Shown here in pieces: positions 12,401 to 23,510 of a stretch of 64,000 nucleotides of DNA. Both the position numbers and the translations under genes were made by a program. Every line of letters begins with the position of its first letter. Within the stretch, counting starts at the first letter, position 1. The DNA comes from Diogma glabrata (Eukaryota; Arthropoda; Insecta; Diptera; Cylindrotomidae): positions 78,180,962 through 78,244,961 of the forward strand of contig OY856186.1 in the NCBI GenBank assembly GCA_963693315.1, read 5' to 3'. Under the pieces are notes generated by a model, which was given only the letters and a program-made list of their open reading frames with translations, searched no databases and was not told where the DNA came from.

Positions 12401-15400
12401 TTAATATATCGATATATTGATACTTATCGATATATTGATACTAATCGAAACTTATCGATATATCGATACTTATCGATATTTGTAGTAGGCGAACAGGATA
12501 AATCTATTTGTTCTTGACGTTTTTCAATTTTTATCAATGTTATCTGAAATATAAGCTAATATTTCATCATTTTCTAGCATAAATTCGTTGGACCAATTAC
12601 TATCACCATCGACATACTCAACAAATTATTTGTCAAATATAACCCAATGGACTATAATTTTCTTCCGACCGTTGCTCCATAATACTAACATGATGAAAAC
12701 AGTGGTTTATCGTTGATGGCTCAACATCTGCCCAAGCCTAAACCAAGAGCTTAATAGCATAAAATAAAACTACATTCTTTTCACTACAGCTATTTTCAAG
12801 TTCTTCAAATTATAGAATATCTAATCTTGCGCCATAGAAAAAGTATATAAGAACCTTTAGCTCTCTGCAATAGAATTGCATATGAAATAAGAATTTTATT
12901 TTATGATACACCCATGCTATACGAACAGACATGAGGACATAAGCAATATATATTGCATTCTTTCTGTCATACATGAAAGCATAAACATAAAAAAAAGTCA
13001 AAGCAAAACAAAAATATTGCGACGCTGATGCATAGGCTGACTTCACCACAGCTCTGGAAACATAGTGTTCTGGATATATCCATAAAATACTTTAATTAAA
13101 AGCTAACCAATATTATGGACTTCGTAGTTCTAATAATAAAAATATTAAAGCAGGCAGTAGTATCCCAACAAACATAAATTCTGTTGTACGAGAAAAAGTA
13201 AACAAAAATTTTATAGGAAGTGACAGAGCGGAAGCTAGGATGCAGAACTGTTGTAAACCGTACTAAATTTGTGTGTACCAAATTTTATCCAATTCGATTA
13301 TCAGGTACAGAAGTTATTGAGCTCCAAAATAACAGGTGCTTGGAGGACCCCCCACCACTTTGTTCACTATCGCTAAAAAAAACTAATCAGTTCCTTGCCA
13401 TACATATTTGCATCTTTTTGCAAAGTGTAATCAAAATTACTTAACGAACGAATGTTGTGTGCTTCCAACAAACATTGAAACAATAAACAGGTGTTCGGGA
13501 GGACCCCACCACTTATCCCAATATTGTCCAAAAACTAATCAGTTCCTTGTCATTAAAGTCTTCATCTATTTTCAAAGTGCCATTAAAATTGATTAATGAA
13601 TGAAATCTGTATGCTCCCCACAAACTTTAAAAACAAAGTGTGAAAAGTCAGCAGTTGTATGGTAGACCCCCCGCCACTTTGATCAATGTGTCCCAAAAGA
13701 TGATAATTATCTTCTCACACTAATTGAACCCTTTTCCATAAGTTTCATCATAATCACTTCATTATTGTAGGCTGTATTGTGCATGAAGACACTGAAAAAA
13801 CTTCAAAAATTTACAAAAAAAAAATTTACCGGAAGTGAAAAACCGGAAGTTGGGATGCAGAACTGTTGTAAACTGTACCAAATACTCATGTACCAAGTTT
13901 CATCCAATTCGATTATCAGGTACAGATGTTATTGAGCTTTAAACAGGTGTATGGGACACCCCCCACTACTTTGTTCACTATCGCTCAAAAACTAATCAGT
14001 TCTTTGTCATACATGTTTGTATCTTTTTCCAAAGTGTCATCAAAATTCGTTTACGAACGAATGCTGTGTGCTCCCAACAAACATTGAAAAAAGTGTGACA
14101 CATTAAACAGGTGTTCGGGACTTATTCCAATATTATCCAAAAACTAATCAGTTCTTTGTTACTTAAGTCTCCATCTTTTTCCAAAGTGTCATTAAAATAA
14201 ATTAATGAATGAAGTCTGTATGCTCCCAACAAACTTAAAAAACAAAGTGTGAAAAGTCAGCATTTGTATGGTAGACCCCCCACCACTTTGATCAATGGGT
14301 CCCAAAACATGATAATTATCTTTTCACAATAATTGGAACCCTATTCCATAAGTTTCATCATAATCACTTCATTATTGTAGGCTGTAGTGTGCATAAGGAC
14401 ACTGAAAAAATTTCAAAAAAGTACAAAAAAATTTTTTTTACCGGAAGTGAAAAACCGGAAGTTGGGATGCAGAACTATTGTAAACCGTACTGCATACTCA
14501 TGTACCAAGTTTCATCGAATTCACTTATCAGGTACAGGTGTTATAGAGCTTTCAAGAAAACAGGTGCTCCAGGGAACCCCCCCACCACTTTGTTCACTAT
14601 CGCTCAAAAACTAATCAGTTCTTTGTCATACATGTTTGCATCTTTTTCCAAAGTGACATCAAAATTCATTCACGAATGAATGTTTTATGCTCCCAACAAA
14701 CATAAAAACTTTGTGGAAAAAACCACCTGTTGTATAGTGAACCCTCCAACCCTTTATCCAATGTGCTCCAAAAGCTGATAAAATCTTTCTCATGTTATTT
14801 AAAAGCTTTTACCAACGTTTCATGAAAATCGATCGGTAATTATAGGCTACAGTAGGGATAAAATCCTGAAAAAAACCGGAAGTGACAAACCGGAAGTTGG
14901 TATGCAGAAATATTGGAAACAGTACTAAAACCTTATATACTAAGTTTCAATAAGATCATAGCCCGGGATCAGAAGTTATTCAAGATTTAAACTTAAAGGT
15001 GTTCGGGAGACCGCCCGCCATTTTGTCCAATTTTGTCTAAATGAATCCAGATCTTCCATTTTCCAGTGAACTTGTATCATTTGCTAAAGTTTCATCAAGA
15101 TCCTATGCAGAAAACTCACCCATTTTTTTGAAAATTATTTTATCAAAGTAGTTTTTCGAAATATAAATAATATAATAACTTTAGGCATTGTTATTTCAAT
15201 TTTAGACATTGTTATTTCACTTTTAGCATTGTTATTTCAATAGGAAAAAAGGCCTGCTTTATGTACAATTTGTGAAACGCAAAAGTAAATTTTACAGTTT
15301 ACTCGTACAAAAATTAATTTATCGAGCGCGGGACGACAAAACATTTCATAAATATTGTTGGTCAGATTTTTTTCCAAATCTGTTCGGTTTGTAAAAGAAT

Positions 15401-16244
15401 GACCCAAATATAGCAGAAAAGGGGAAAGTTGTCTGAAAAACGAAAACAAAACAATTGAATAACATATGTGAATTAGTTTTACTTTTCTCAGAACCTTTCT
15501 TAAATTCTAGTAATTTTATTTCGATGCACCCATTCCCAACGTAATGTCCATCGTTGTATATTTATGCCATGAGTCAATAACCCAAATATTCATAGCCTGC
15601 TGGTTTGACGTCATATGCAAAAAAACAATGAACAAATTGCCATATGCAAAAATAATGGATTAGTGTCTTGACAAAAAAAATTTTTATATGGAATATTATA
15701 TTTCAAAATGTCGCAATAAGTACACGAGTTTTTCTGTGCTAAAAAACAAGCGGGCTTACAATATCGGGGGTTTTGGATGAGTAATGCTTTTTGTTGTTTG
15801 ACTTGTTACAAGATGTTAGACAATTTAAAAGTGTTTCGGTTCTGAGTTCATACAATTCCAATTAAACGTTAACATACGCAGTTTTTTACAGTTTTAAATT
15901 TTAATACGTGTTTACAAACCCAATTATTGACAACTATTTCAAATTATATAACAAAGATATACTCCTTATTTATATTCTAACCATTATTACTTCATGCTTC
16001 ATGTGCTACCACTTATAATTTTATTAGAATTTGCAATCATAAACGATTTTATAATAAATTATAGGAAATAAAAATTTGAAGCAATTTAATAAACGTAGAA
16101 TATTAATTATGACACAAAATCATTTTCACAGAACTTCACAATTGATTTTAATAATTTTAAACAAAAGAATAAAATATTACCAATTGAATTAACATTAACA
16201 CAAATTGTTAAGCAAACAGACAGTAAAAGAAAAAACTTGTCCAT
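6442..16244 (-). CDS. Secreted PI-PLC X-domain (PLCXD-type) protein, six exons
   Basis: Exons (minus strand): 16244-16181, 8836-8643, 7804-7379, 7315-7111, 7045-6775, 6712-6442. All junctions have GT/AG ends and the phases fit (1, 0, 0, 1, 2), giving 476 codons plus stop. Exon 1 encodes a classic signal peptide (Met-Asp-Lys, then a Phe/Leu/Val/Cys core, residues 1-20). Residues 97-152 carry several NxS/T sequons, which suits an exported glycoprotein. The X domain starts near residue 195 with IPGTHDSGS (His203) and continues with LLHGIRYIDMRVG and ANHG (His261); these are the two catalytic-type histidines of the PI-PLC X family. The third intron is only 63 bases, a multiple of three and stop-free, so it can be misread as coding. 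Bacterial relatives cleave phosphatidylinositol; the substrate of animal PLCXD proteins is poorly defined. The assignment to exon 1 across a 7.3-kb intron is inferred from phase and the signal peptide. Confidence 0.85.
8930..9010. repeat. Dispersed repeat in the PLCXD intron, copy 1
   Basis: The block ACGCTACATACACCCTCTTA followed by a TGATATTAATACATAG block is echoed at 11870-11950 (ACGCCACATACTCCCCCTTA, then TAATATTGATACATAG). About 80 percent similar by eye over ~55 bp. The plus-strand frame through it is not recognisable. Confidence 0.5.
9700..10850. repeat. Tandem array, eight diverged units of 124-158 bp
   Basis: An ATGAAATGTCGTTTTTTGAC-type block starts at about 9764, 9922, 10063, 10203, 10359, 10483, 10631 and 10777. 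Between blocks come TCTATATGATTTTACTCGAAA, TTGTGAAGTTTTTTGACATG, ATCTAGCTCCTC, an ACTTATTT block and AGCAGTTGGAAAATATCAG in constant order. It is non-coding and lies inside the first intron of the phospholipase-like gene. Unit lengths vary through small indels, which points to an old array. Confidence 0.88.
10851..12288. other. Intronic spacer with a second dispersed-repeat copy
   Basis: No exon fits the phospholipase-like gene here. Bases 11870-11950 are the second copy of the repeat at 8930-9010. The open frames at 11957-12197 on both strands overlap and look like chance. Confidence 0.5.
12289..12482. repeat. TATCGATA-rich cluster
   Basis: Within about 190 bp the palindromic core TATCGATA or ATCGATAT recurs roughly ten times, with related ATCGAAA/ATCGGAA variants. 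It is a degenerate short-period repeat. In Drosophila, TATCGATA is the DREF site and CGATA the BEAF-32 core, but a role here is not shown. It may equally be the subterminal repeat of a hAT-type transposon. Confidence 0.75.
12483..13209. other. Intronic stretch with a possible transposon coding trace
   Basis: On the minus strand, about 12640-12530 reads as an acidic run with the segment GDSNWSNEFMLENDEILAYI, which looks more like protein than most of this intron but belongs to no family I recognise. It borders the TATCGATA cluster, so both may be parts of one decayed element. Confidence 0.3.
13210..15110. repeat. Tandem array, period about 613 bp
   Basis: GGAAGTTGGGATGCAGAACT (or close variants) recurs with its TGCAG at 13241, 13856, 14468 and 14904. 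Spacings are 615, 612 and 436, so there are three near-complete units and a shortened last one. Each unit carries CAATTCGATTATCAGGTACA, an ACCCCCCACCACTTTG block, CTAATCAGTTC and a CCAACAAACATT block, the latter sets appearing twice per unit, so the unit itself is an older dimer of about 300 bp. ACCGGAAGTGA flanks each unit. No frame stays open. Confidence 0.88.
15111..16180. other. Intronic spacer
   Basis: AT-rich, with a short triplicated ATTGTTATTTCA motif at 15185-15240. No exon, transposon end or RNA gene was recognised. This is the part of the large intron nearest to exon 1. Confidence 0.5.
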
Positions 16245-16343
16245 TTAATTTATTTTACTTAGTTTTGTTTATTTAAAATCTATTTTAACTATTAAAAAAA
16301 AATTATAATCAGTTATTCATTTATTCATATAATTGAATAAAGT

Positions 16344-16349
16344 TTTATA
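16344..16349 (-). promoter_or_regulatory. TATA box upstream of PLCXD-type exon 1
   Basis: Minus-strand CTATAAAACT (16350-16341) lies about 100 bases upstream of the ATG at 16244, which would give a 5' leader of roughly 70-75 bases. The spacing supports 16244 as the real start, but TATA-like strings are common in this DNA. Confidence 0.4.
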
Positions 16350-16350
16350 G

Positions 16351-17399
16351 CTTTCTCTAAGAGAATTACTGATCCGGAACAAAGTTAAAAGTTCTACTGA
16401 CAAGATAATTTTAATAAAATTATATGAAACTCGAATCAGCTTGATAACGATAATACTCGAACTAAAACTTATTGTAAAAGTATTAGATTTTTATGAAAGA
16501 AATCTTAACCCAAAACAAAAAAAATACGCGAGTCTGACGAATAACAGATAATTCTTATATGTGATTTTGTAAGATAATTTAATTTAATCTTTTTATTTGT
16601 TATTTAATAAAATTTTGATTGTTGATGTAACATTTTTTAAAAATTATTTATATAAAAGAACGAATAAAAAAATTTTGTTTAGCATATGGCGAGAATTTCT
16701 GTTGTAAATGTTGAATGAATGGATTAGGGACTTTTGGTTTTGCGTAATAAAACATTTGTGAGAAACATTTGAGATCTGTTATATAGATAACCTTGTTTTC
16801 ACACGACAATGTTCTTTATGAGCAATTTCACGAAGGTTCAACAACGTTTTGACTTGACTCCTTTTAATTTTGATTATTTTTTGTTTATAGATAGTCTTTC
16901 ATAAATAAAAAATGCAAGTTCTCTTACAATTTTTTTTTTCGACCAGGGGTCTTCACAGGGTGCCCCTCAATTTTTTGTTATTTTACGATGTGGGTGCATT
17001 TTGACGAGCCATTGTAGGACTATTTTCGGATCGATTGTAGGATCGATTTTCATAAGTGATATGTCGTTGAATAGGTATTTAAATGCAAACTGTTATTTTT
17101 TTGAAATAATTTTTAACGGTATAACATAAGAAAAAAACGGTGTAATTGAAGAAAATATGGCGCTACACCTTTTTTTTTCAAACTAAATTGAAGCTTATTT
17201 TATATCTAACTATTTGTGAAAGTTTAGGACTAGCGATATTTTTTGTTTTAAACATAAAATTCGTTGTGCATATGACTGTCGGGAATCAGTTTTTTTTGTT
17301 TTGAAGGAAAATTATAAAAATGGTGTTACAAACTAAGAGATTTTTTTTTAATGTTAAATATCAAATATTTTATTATTAGATGAACTTTTTAAAATATTA
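16351..17399. other. Upstream region of the PLCXD-type gene
   Basis: AT-rich sequence before the dispersed repeat at 17400. It would contain any proximal control region, but no motif beyond the TATA box can be supported. Confidence 0.4.
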
Positions 17400-18060
17400 T
17401 AAAAATTATATATGTAGTACAATAAAACGGAAAAAACACTTTAAATAGTAAAAAATTGCACGACCATAATATTATCCATAAAACTTAAAACAAACTTGCT
17501 TGGTATTTAAAATTCAATTAAATCAAAACAAATCTTTTGATCAAAATAATCAAAAACAAAACACTTGTTTAAATAAACAAAACCTGAATAATTCTTTTTA
17601 AGAAAAAATCAACTAAGTATGTATTGGAAAATAATTAATTTAAGAAACATATTAAATATAAATATTAATGCAAAAAAATAATATATGAATAAACGTTAAA
17701 AAATTATATTTTACTATTCATTTCATTTCTTCACAAATAACTGAAATCAATTGGTTCACGACCGAATTTATTAATCTCAATCATTACTTTAGCCCATAAG
17801 CTGTTTTATCTATGTATGTTTATGAATTAAATTAATTATAAAAAATTGTATATAGAAGAAATGATTTTTTCTTCAAGTCTAATTTTGCAGGCTATAATTA
17901 CTTCAAATTTAACCTATATTTGTTACGCTGATGTCTACTTCTAAATAGTATCAATTTTTGTAATATCTGGTCGTCGCGGGCATGTTTTTATCTCTCTCAA
18001 ATATGTTCAAAAAATTGTAAAATTTATACCTATTATTTATTCTTATTTCTGTAACATAAG
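17400..18060 (+). repeat. Dispersed repeat R17, copy 1 (uninterrupted)
   Basis: The stretch shares long high-identity blocks with 25450-25860 (same orientation), for example GAAATCAATTGGTTCACGAC and TTGTTACGCTGATGTCTACT, and with 25905-26740 (opposite orientation), for example CACGACCATAATATTAT and ATCAACTAAGTATGTATTG. It is non-coding. It provides the empty site for the insertion at 26045-26546. Confidence 0.8.
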
Positions 18061-18093
18061 ATTTTTGGTTACAAAAAAGTAATTTTATAATTA

Positions 18094-19564
18094 CACTGTG
18101 CGACAGCCAAAATCCGCTGGGGTTCTGACTACCGGGGAAAGTTATATCGTTAAAAAAAAGTTATATGTGTCCCGGCGTTTCGCTGAGGCACGTCTAGGAA
18201 TCGAGATATATCGATTTGAATTTAGTAAGTATCATATAGGAGAAATTCACGTCACGTTTGGGGTTCTGTTTTTGACATAACTCGAGTACGACTAGTCCGA
18301 TTTTGCTGAAACAAATTAATAAATTAAGAATTACAGTTCCTTTAATCTACTGATATACTATACTGGAAAAGTAACGAAAAAATAAAAAAATTAAAATTAA
18401 ATAAATAAGAAATACAAAAAAAAATAAAATAAATAAATAAATGAAATAAAAATAATAAAGTAAAATAAAAAAATAATAAAAATAATAAAATAAAAATATA
18501 ATAAAAATATAAAAATAAAATAAAAAAATTTAATAAATAAATAAAATAAATAATAAATAAACAATAAATAAATAATGTATAAATAATAAAAAAATAATAA
18601 ATGAAAAATAAATAAATAATAAATAATAAATTAACAATAAAAAATAACCATAAATAATAAATAATAATAACAAATAATAATAATAATAGTATTAAATAAT
18701 AATAAATAATAATAATTAATAATAACAATAAATAATAATAATAATAATAAACAATAATGATAATAATAATAAATAATAATAATAATATAATAAAATATAA
18801 TAAAATATAATAAAAATATAAAAATATAAAACAAAATTATACTAAAAATAATAAAATAAAATAAATAAATAAAAAATAAAAAAATTGAAATAGAAAATAA
18901 TAAATAATAAATAAAAAATTAAAAAAATAAATAAAATTAATACACAAAGACACATAGACACATGTCCAAATACATTTAAAACAATAAATTTTGGTGTTTA
19001 TTCCAGTAAAAAAATTAAAAAAAAATTTCTATGAAAAATCAATATTCTTGTCGAAATGAGATACCTTTACTTAATTGTGAATAAAAGCGGAATGCGTTCA
19101 TCGATTTTCATGATCTATGTCTCGTTTTGTGCACAGATTATGTGACTTTACGTCAAAGTAATAAGACTTGACACTTTTTCCCGTTTTGAATTTTTCATGA
19201 TTTTTTAAAATACAATTTTTTTATTTTTTACGCAAAAAATTATTTTTTTTCATCATAAATTTATTTATAACTGCGAAAATGTTGATTGTGTAAAGAAATA
19301 GTGTATTAGTAGATTAAAGGAATTGTAATTTTTAATTTTCTAAATTTGTTTCAGTAAAATAGGACTAGTCGTTCTCGAGTTATGTCCCCAAAACTTGACT
19401 ATTTCCCCTATATGATACATACTAACTTCAAATCGATATATCTCGATTCCTAGACGTGACCCAGCGAAACGCCGGGACACGTATAACTTTTTTTGACCGA
19501 TATAACTTTTCTCGATATTCAGAACACTAGCGGATCACTGACCCCTACCATTTGTCGCACAGTG
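18094..19564. mobile_element. 1.47-kb long-terminal-inverted-repeat element, TTA-flanked
   Basis: The ends are CACTGTGCGACA (18094) and TGTCGCACAGTG (to 19564). The inverted arms extend about 265 bp and pair at roughly 80 percent by eye; shared blocks include GTGTCCCGGCGTTTCGCTG and CACGTCTAGGAATCGAGATA, as well as TCCTTTAATCTACT at the inner end. TTA stands directly outside both ends (18091-18093, 19565-19567), consistent with a 3-bp target duplication. No transposase is inside, so it is non-autonomous. TTA duplications are typical of PIF/Harbinger, while the CACTGTG end resembles Transib-type ends, whose duplications are 5 bp; the class is open. Confidence 0.8.
18370..18960. repeat. A/T-only trinucleotide-rich core (AAT/ATA)
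   Basis: Nearly 600 bases made almost only of A and T in imperfect AAT, AAAT and ATA repeats, located exactly between the two arms of the inverted-repeat element. The long minus-strand open frames of Tyr, Leu, Ile and Phe are an artefact of this composition. Confidence 0.9.
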
Positions 19565-19856
19565 TTATTGTTATTGCAATAAAAATTCAACTAACGGTTC
19601 CTAAAATAATTTTCTCTAAACATAGCACTCATCTTCTTGTGGAGGGATAAAACAGGGAAAATCTCGTTCTATAAAAGTAATACATTTCTCAGTTATGGCT
19701 ATGCAAATGTTTGGCATGTGACATTTGATTTTGTATAACTTCTCAAAAACTGTTAGCAAAACGGACGCTATTACGCAGAATATTCTAACGATGGTGCTCG
19801 CAAGGACCCATAATGAGTCGACTTGTTAAAATTTTTTTCGATTATAAAGGTTTCAT

Positions 19857-22060
19857 TTATTGCAGGTGCTTTATTTCTTCAACTTTTAATAATTTATTTT
19901 GACATTTATTGCAACTTATTTTTTTGAAGGCACAATAGCCAGCATAATAAGTGATAGCATTTATTTTAATAATGTCTGTATCACTTTGATAAATTATTTC
20001 GCACTCATCAGGCATTTCCTCATGCTCTGGCTCGCCTTGCAATAAACTTTCTTTATATATGTCTTGGAAACTATTAAACTCGAGATCTATCATAATTCCA
20101 TCGTCAACTTTACAATTAGAGTACTTGCTTTGGAATAAGAGTTTTGTGACAATTATATTTGCAAAATGAAACACCTATTTCATTGCAAGAAGGCATGTAG
20201 TTAAAACCACCTTTACCCCGTAGTTTTGAAAAAAAGTTTTCAAGGGCGTCTTGGTAGGTTCTACCAGTTAATATATATTCCACGTCATGAGTGGTAGTTA
20301 GATCTTCGATCAACATCAACTGTGCTTTAAACGTTATCTGCAAATTCTTGATAAATTTAGTGTAGTTTGCATTTTCAGAAAGAATTTTTAAATCTTTCAA
20401 GTATATCAAACTGTCTTTTTAAATAATCAAAGATCGCATTGTCTTTTCTAAGTGGGGCTTCAAGTGGTGCCCTCGAAAAAAAAGTTCGTGAGTTCAAATA
20501 ATCAAATATATTATTGAACCGTTCAATAAAATTTGCTGTTGATTTAGCATTATTTAAATGTACTCCTAAAATTTCGGGACAGGTTTGTTGCACGGCCTTA
20601 ATAGCGCAGCATACTGTATTACTTAGCAGTTGAACTGCCAATCAAACGTTCATTTTTTCAAAATTATTTGGAATAATATGCTTTTTAGCAAGTTTGGGCA
20701 ATAGCTTGCAATTTTTGTTCGTGTCTTTTTGAAACACTTTATAAATAACACTTATATCCGCTATGCCGTGTTGACTATAAGAAAGTTGGTACTTCAAAAA
20801 TGCATTTCGCACGGACTTTATGAGATGAGGTGGATCAAATTGTGTACAAATGTTCTTACCGCGGAATTCAAAATAAGGCTTATCAAGCGTGACGCCAAGA
20901 TTTTTATACGCTTGTATGTTTATTGAGCCTTGGTCGCAAGTAAGCATAACTACCCTTAAGCCCATTTTTACATTTGAATATTTTTTTTAATTAAATCACT
21001 TAATTTAGAGGCATAGAATGATTTGTTGATAACAACATAATTAATGACATATTTTCAGTCCGAAAGCAATGATCGAACCATAAAAAATAGAGCTGAGCTG
21101 GCTAGCTCTTTCTTTCGTTCGGTTCCATCATCATAAAACCCTTCCAGTTTATCCGTTAAAATATTATGTGTTAAGTCTTGTTTAATAGTAATTTCATCGA
21201 AGCTTAACGCACAAATTTTGTCTTTTGATGGCAAACTAGTAAAAAAGGAGTTGTGTTGTTCCATTAATATTTCGTTAATACCCGGTGGAATAAATTTAAT
21301 AGGCGACCACTTGTATATAGATGAAACCGACGGTAACTTTAGATGCAAACTATCTCTTAAATATTTGTAAGTAGAAGCGGATTTGTAATACAAACACTGT
21401 GCAAAAGTTTTATTCTGCTTGCTATATAATAGTTTTGTTTTAACAAAAGCTTACAAACATTTTTAGAGTTGTCATTTACACTTAGTTTGTCGATAACATT
21501 CTCAACAGTGGCACTATTTTTCTTTCGATATTTTATTTTTAAAATTTTAAAATTTCGCATTGATTTTAATTTTCTTTTTACATTTTTAAGTTCGGATTTA
21601 ATGGAATTAAGTTGTTTGGATTTTTTAATACAATTTTCACAATCACTGAAATGGCTTTTGTCAAATTCACAATGTGAACAATTGATTGTGTTAATTATAT
21701 TTAAAAATTCCATCTCTTCGTCAGTTTTGTCACATTGTATACCAACAGACACTGACTCCCTTGGAACTTGCAAAATGGCGTTTGTTACACTAGGAAATGG
21801 GTCGTAGCTGTCAAAATCTTGCAAACCGCTTACCTTTGACATAAACAAGGTGGGGACAGCGTTTTTTGTAAGACGGGCATTACCGATATACTCCGGAATA
21901 AAATGGATTGAACAAACAAAATTATTTTTTACCTTTAAATCATCCAGCTTTAATCCAATCGCTGTCATCCAAGCATTTGTTCTATCCAAATTGCATGGAA
22001 TTTTGTAAAATTTGAAAACTGTCTCCTTAAATTTATGTTAGCAGCACGGAACAATACATT
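19857..22060 (-). pseudogene. P-superfamily (THAP) transposase relic
   Basis: Read 3' to 5' of the window. It begins with a THAP zinc finger (about 22050-21830): CIVPCC, then after an in-frame TAA the FKFYKIP, NAWMTAI and CSIHF blocks and the AVPT end of the fold. A basic coiled region follows, then the catalytic core: SFDEITIKQ (about 21200), LTCDQGS (about 20945), FDPPHLIKSVRN (about 20840), and the C-terminal ALENFFSKLRGKGG (about 20215) and YYAGYCAFKK segments. These are diagnostic of P-element/THAP9-like transposases. At least four stops or frameshifts (near 22030, 21400, 21060 and 20400) break it. No P-type terminal repeats were found, so it is a truncated fossil. The adjacent inverted-repeat element at 18094-19564 ends 290 bases away, but no link can be shown. 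Confidence 0.88.
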
Positions 22061-22439
22061 TGATATGTTATCGGATGCGTATTTCATGGATCACTAAACA
22101 AAAATAATCAATAATTTAATGTTGATAAAATATTATTATGGATGAAAAACGTGAAAAGAAAACATGAAAAAAATACAACTTATTTTAAAATTTTTAAAGT
22201 GCATAGTTATATACTCAGGGGGCACCCCAACATGCATGAAGAATGAAAATTCTGTCAATCCGATGTAACTTTGAAATTAAATTTCTCAAGAACGGCTATA
22301 CCGATTTCATCAAACTTTTTTTTTGTTTGATAGATGAATAGTTAGTCGGTTGAAAAAAAATTAATTAATTGTTTTTATAATTAATTTTCAAATAAAAATA
22401 TTAGAAAAACTTTTTTAAAGATGGCGCTAGGGTCGAAGA

Positions 22440-22830
22440 TCAATTGGAATTTAATTAATTTTTTTCCTAAAAATAGTTCTATTCTTATTATAAAATATAT
22501 CAAATTTACAAAGAAGCGTTAATTTTTGTTCTTGAGATATTTAATTTTAAAGATTTTTAGTACGACTGAAATTCGAATTTTTCTTCATTTTTTCAAACCA
22601 CTTCCATTAACAAAAAATTTTAAAATCAATTAAATTTTAACTTTTTTGTTTTTTAAATATAGTTCTAAGTTCTAACCCTACTTTAAAATATATCAAATTT
22701 ACAAAGAGGTTTTAATTCGTATTCTTGAGATATTTAATTCTAAAGATTTTTAGTCCGATTAAAATTCTAATTGTTCATTATTTTCTCGAACAATTTTTAT
22801 CATCTAAAAATTTTAACCACTGAAGTTGGA
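22440..22830. repeat. Direct duplication, period about 193 bp
   Basis: TAAAATATATCAAATTTACA occurs at 22491 and 22684, each followed by a CTTGAGATATTTAATT block and AAAGATTTTTAGT. About 80 percent identical by eye. The preceding 22210-22440 carries a text typical of dispersed insect repeats (CGGCTATACCGATTTCATCAA). Confidence 0.7.
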
Positions 22831-22979
22831 GGAAATAATGAACAAATGGTCAAGTTTTCACAACTCTGTCTAGAACACATTTTTCATCTATGATAAATGC
22901 TCTAATACAGAACTAAACTAGGCGATAAGAACTGGACGGTGTTGTTTATGTATAGTGCTTAGTAAATATTGTGTAGTAA

Positions 22980-23510
22980 GTATCAATTACAATATGTGTC
23001 GTAAAAACACATAAACACCGAATTCTTAAAAGACTTAACAACCTTTCAAATTGTTCATGAGCAGAATATTTTTGATTTTTGTTTTAAGAATGTGCAACCA
23101 AATAATAAAAATAAATAATAAAATATAGCATATGGCCAATATTCTATGATGAGATAAAAAAATTTACAAATTATGTTAAAACAAATTTTAAAAATATTTA
23201 AAACAACACAAATGGTGTTGCAAAATAATTCATTAATGAAGTACTCTTTCAATCACGCGATGCGATATTTTCAAATAAATACACACATTCAATCACCAAG
23301 AAGTACTGTCTTACTAGATTGAGAGTGCTAACGTTAACTTATTAGAAATCAGTCATTAGCACTGCTAAGATAGCACCTGGGCTAGCAACATCTCACTACT
23401 ATTACCGGTGGTATGGAATTTCTCACATTAAACCATATGTCAATAGCAGGAACTGGCACTAAAGTACACTTAGGTTTATCTCAACCGTAGATCAAAATGA
23501 TCTTTGCGCA
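22980..23510 (+). repeat. Dispersed repeat R23, copy A
   Basis: Shares ordered blocks with 50090-50700, 35230-35830 (reverse) and 40670-41010 (reverse, partial): TACAATATGTGTCG, ACACATAAACACC, a CCAATATTC-ATGATGAGATAAAA block, and near the end ATCTCACTACTATTACCGGTGG and CAATAGCAGGAACTGGC. Length about 600 bp; no coding frame and no classical TIR recognised. Confidence 0.65.

Noticed and set aside
18342..18834. Two long minus-strand frames of Tyr/Leu/Ile/Phe
   Set aside because: They are translations of the A/T-only AAT repeat core of the inverted-repeat element, not proteins.
18094..19564. Assignment to Transib/ProtoRAG because of the CACTGTG ends
   Set aside because: The flank fits a 3-bp TTA duplication, not the 5-bp one of that superfamily, and no transposase is present; kept only as an open question.
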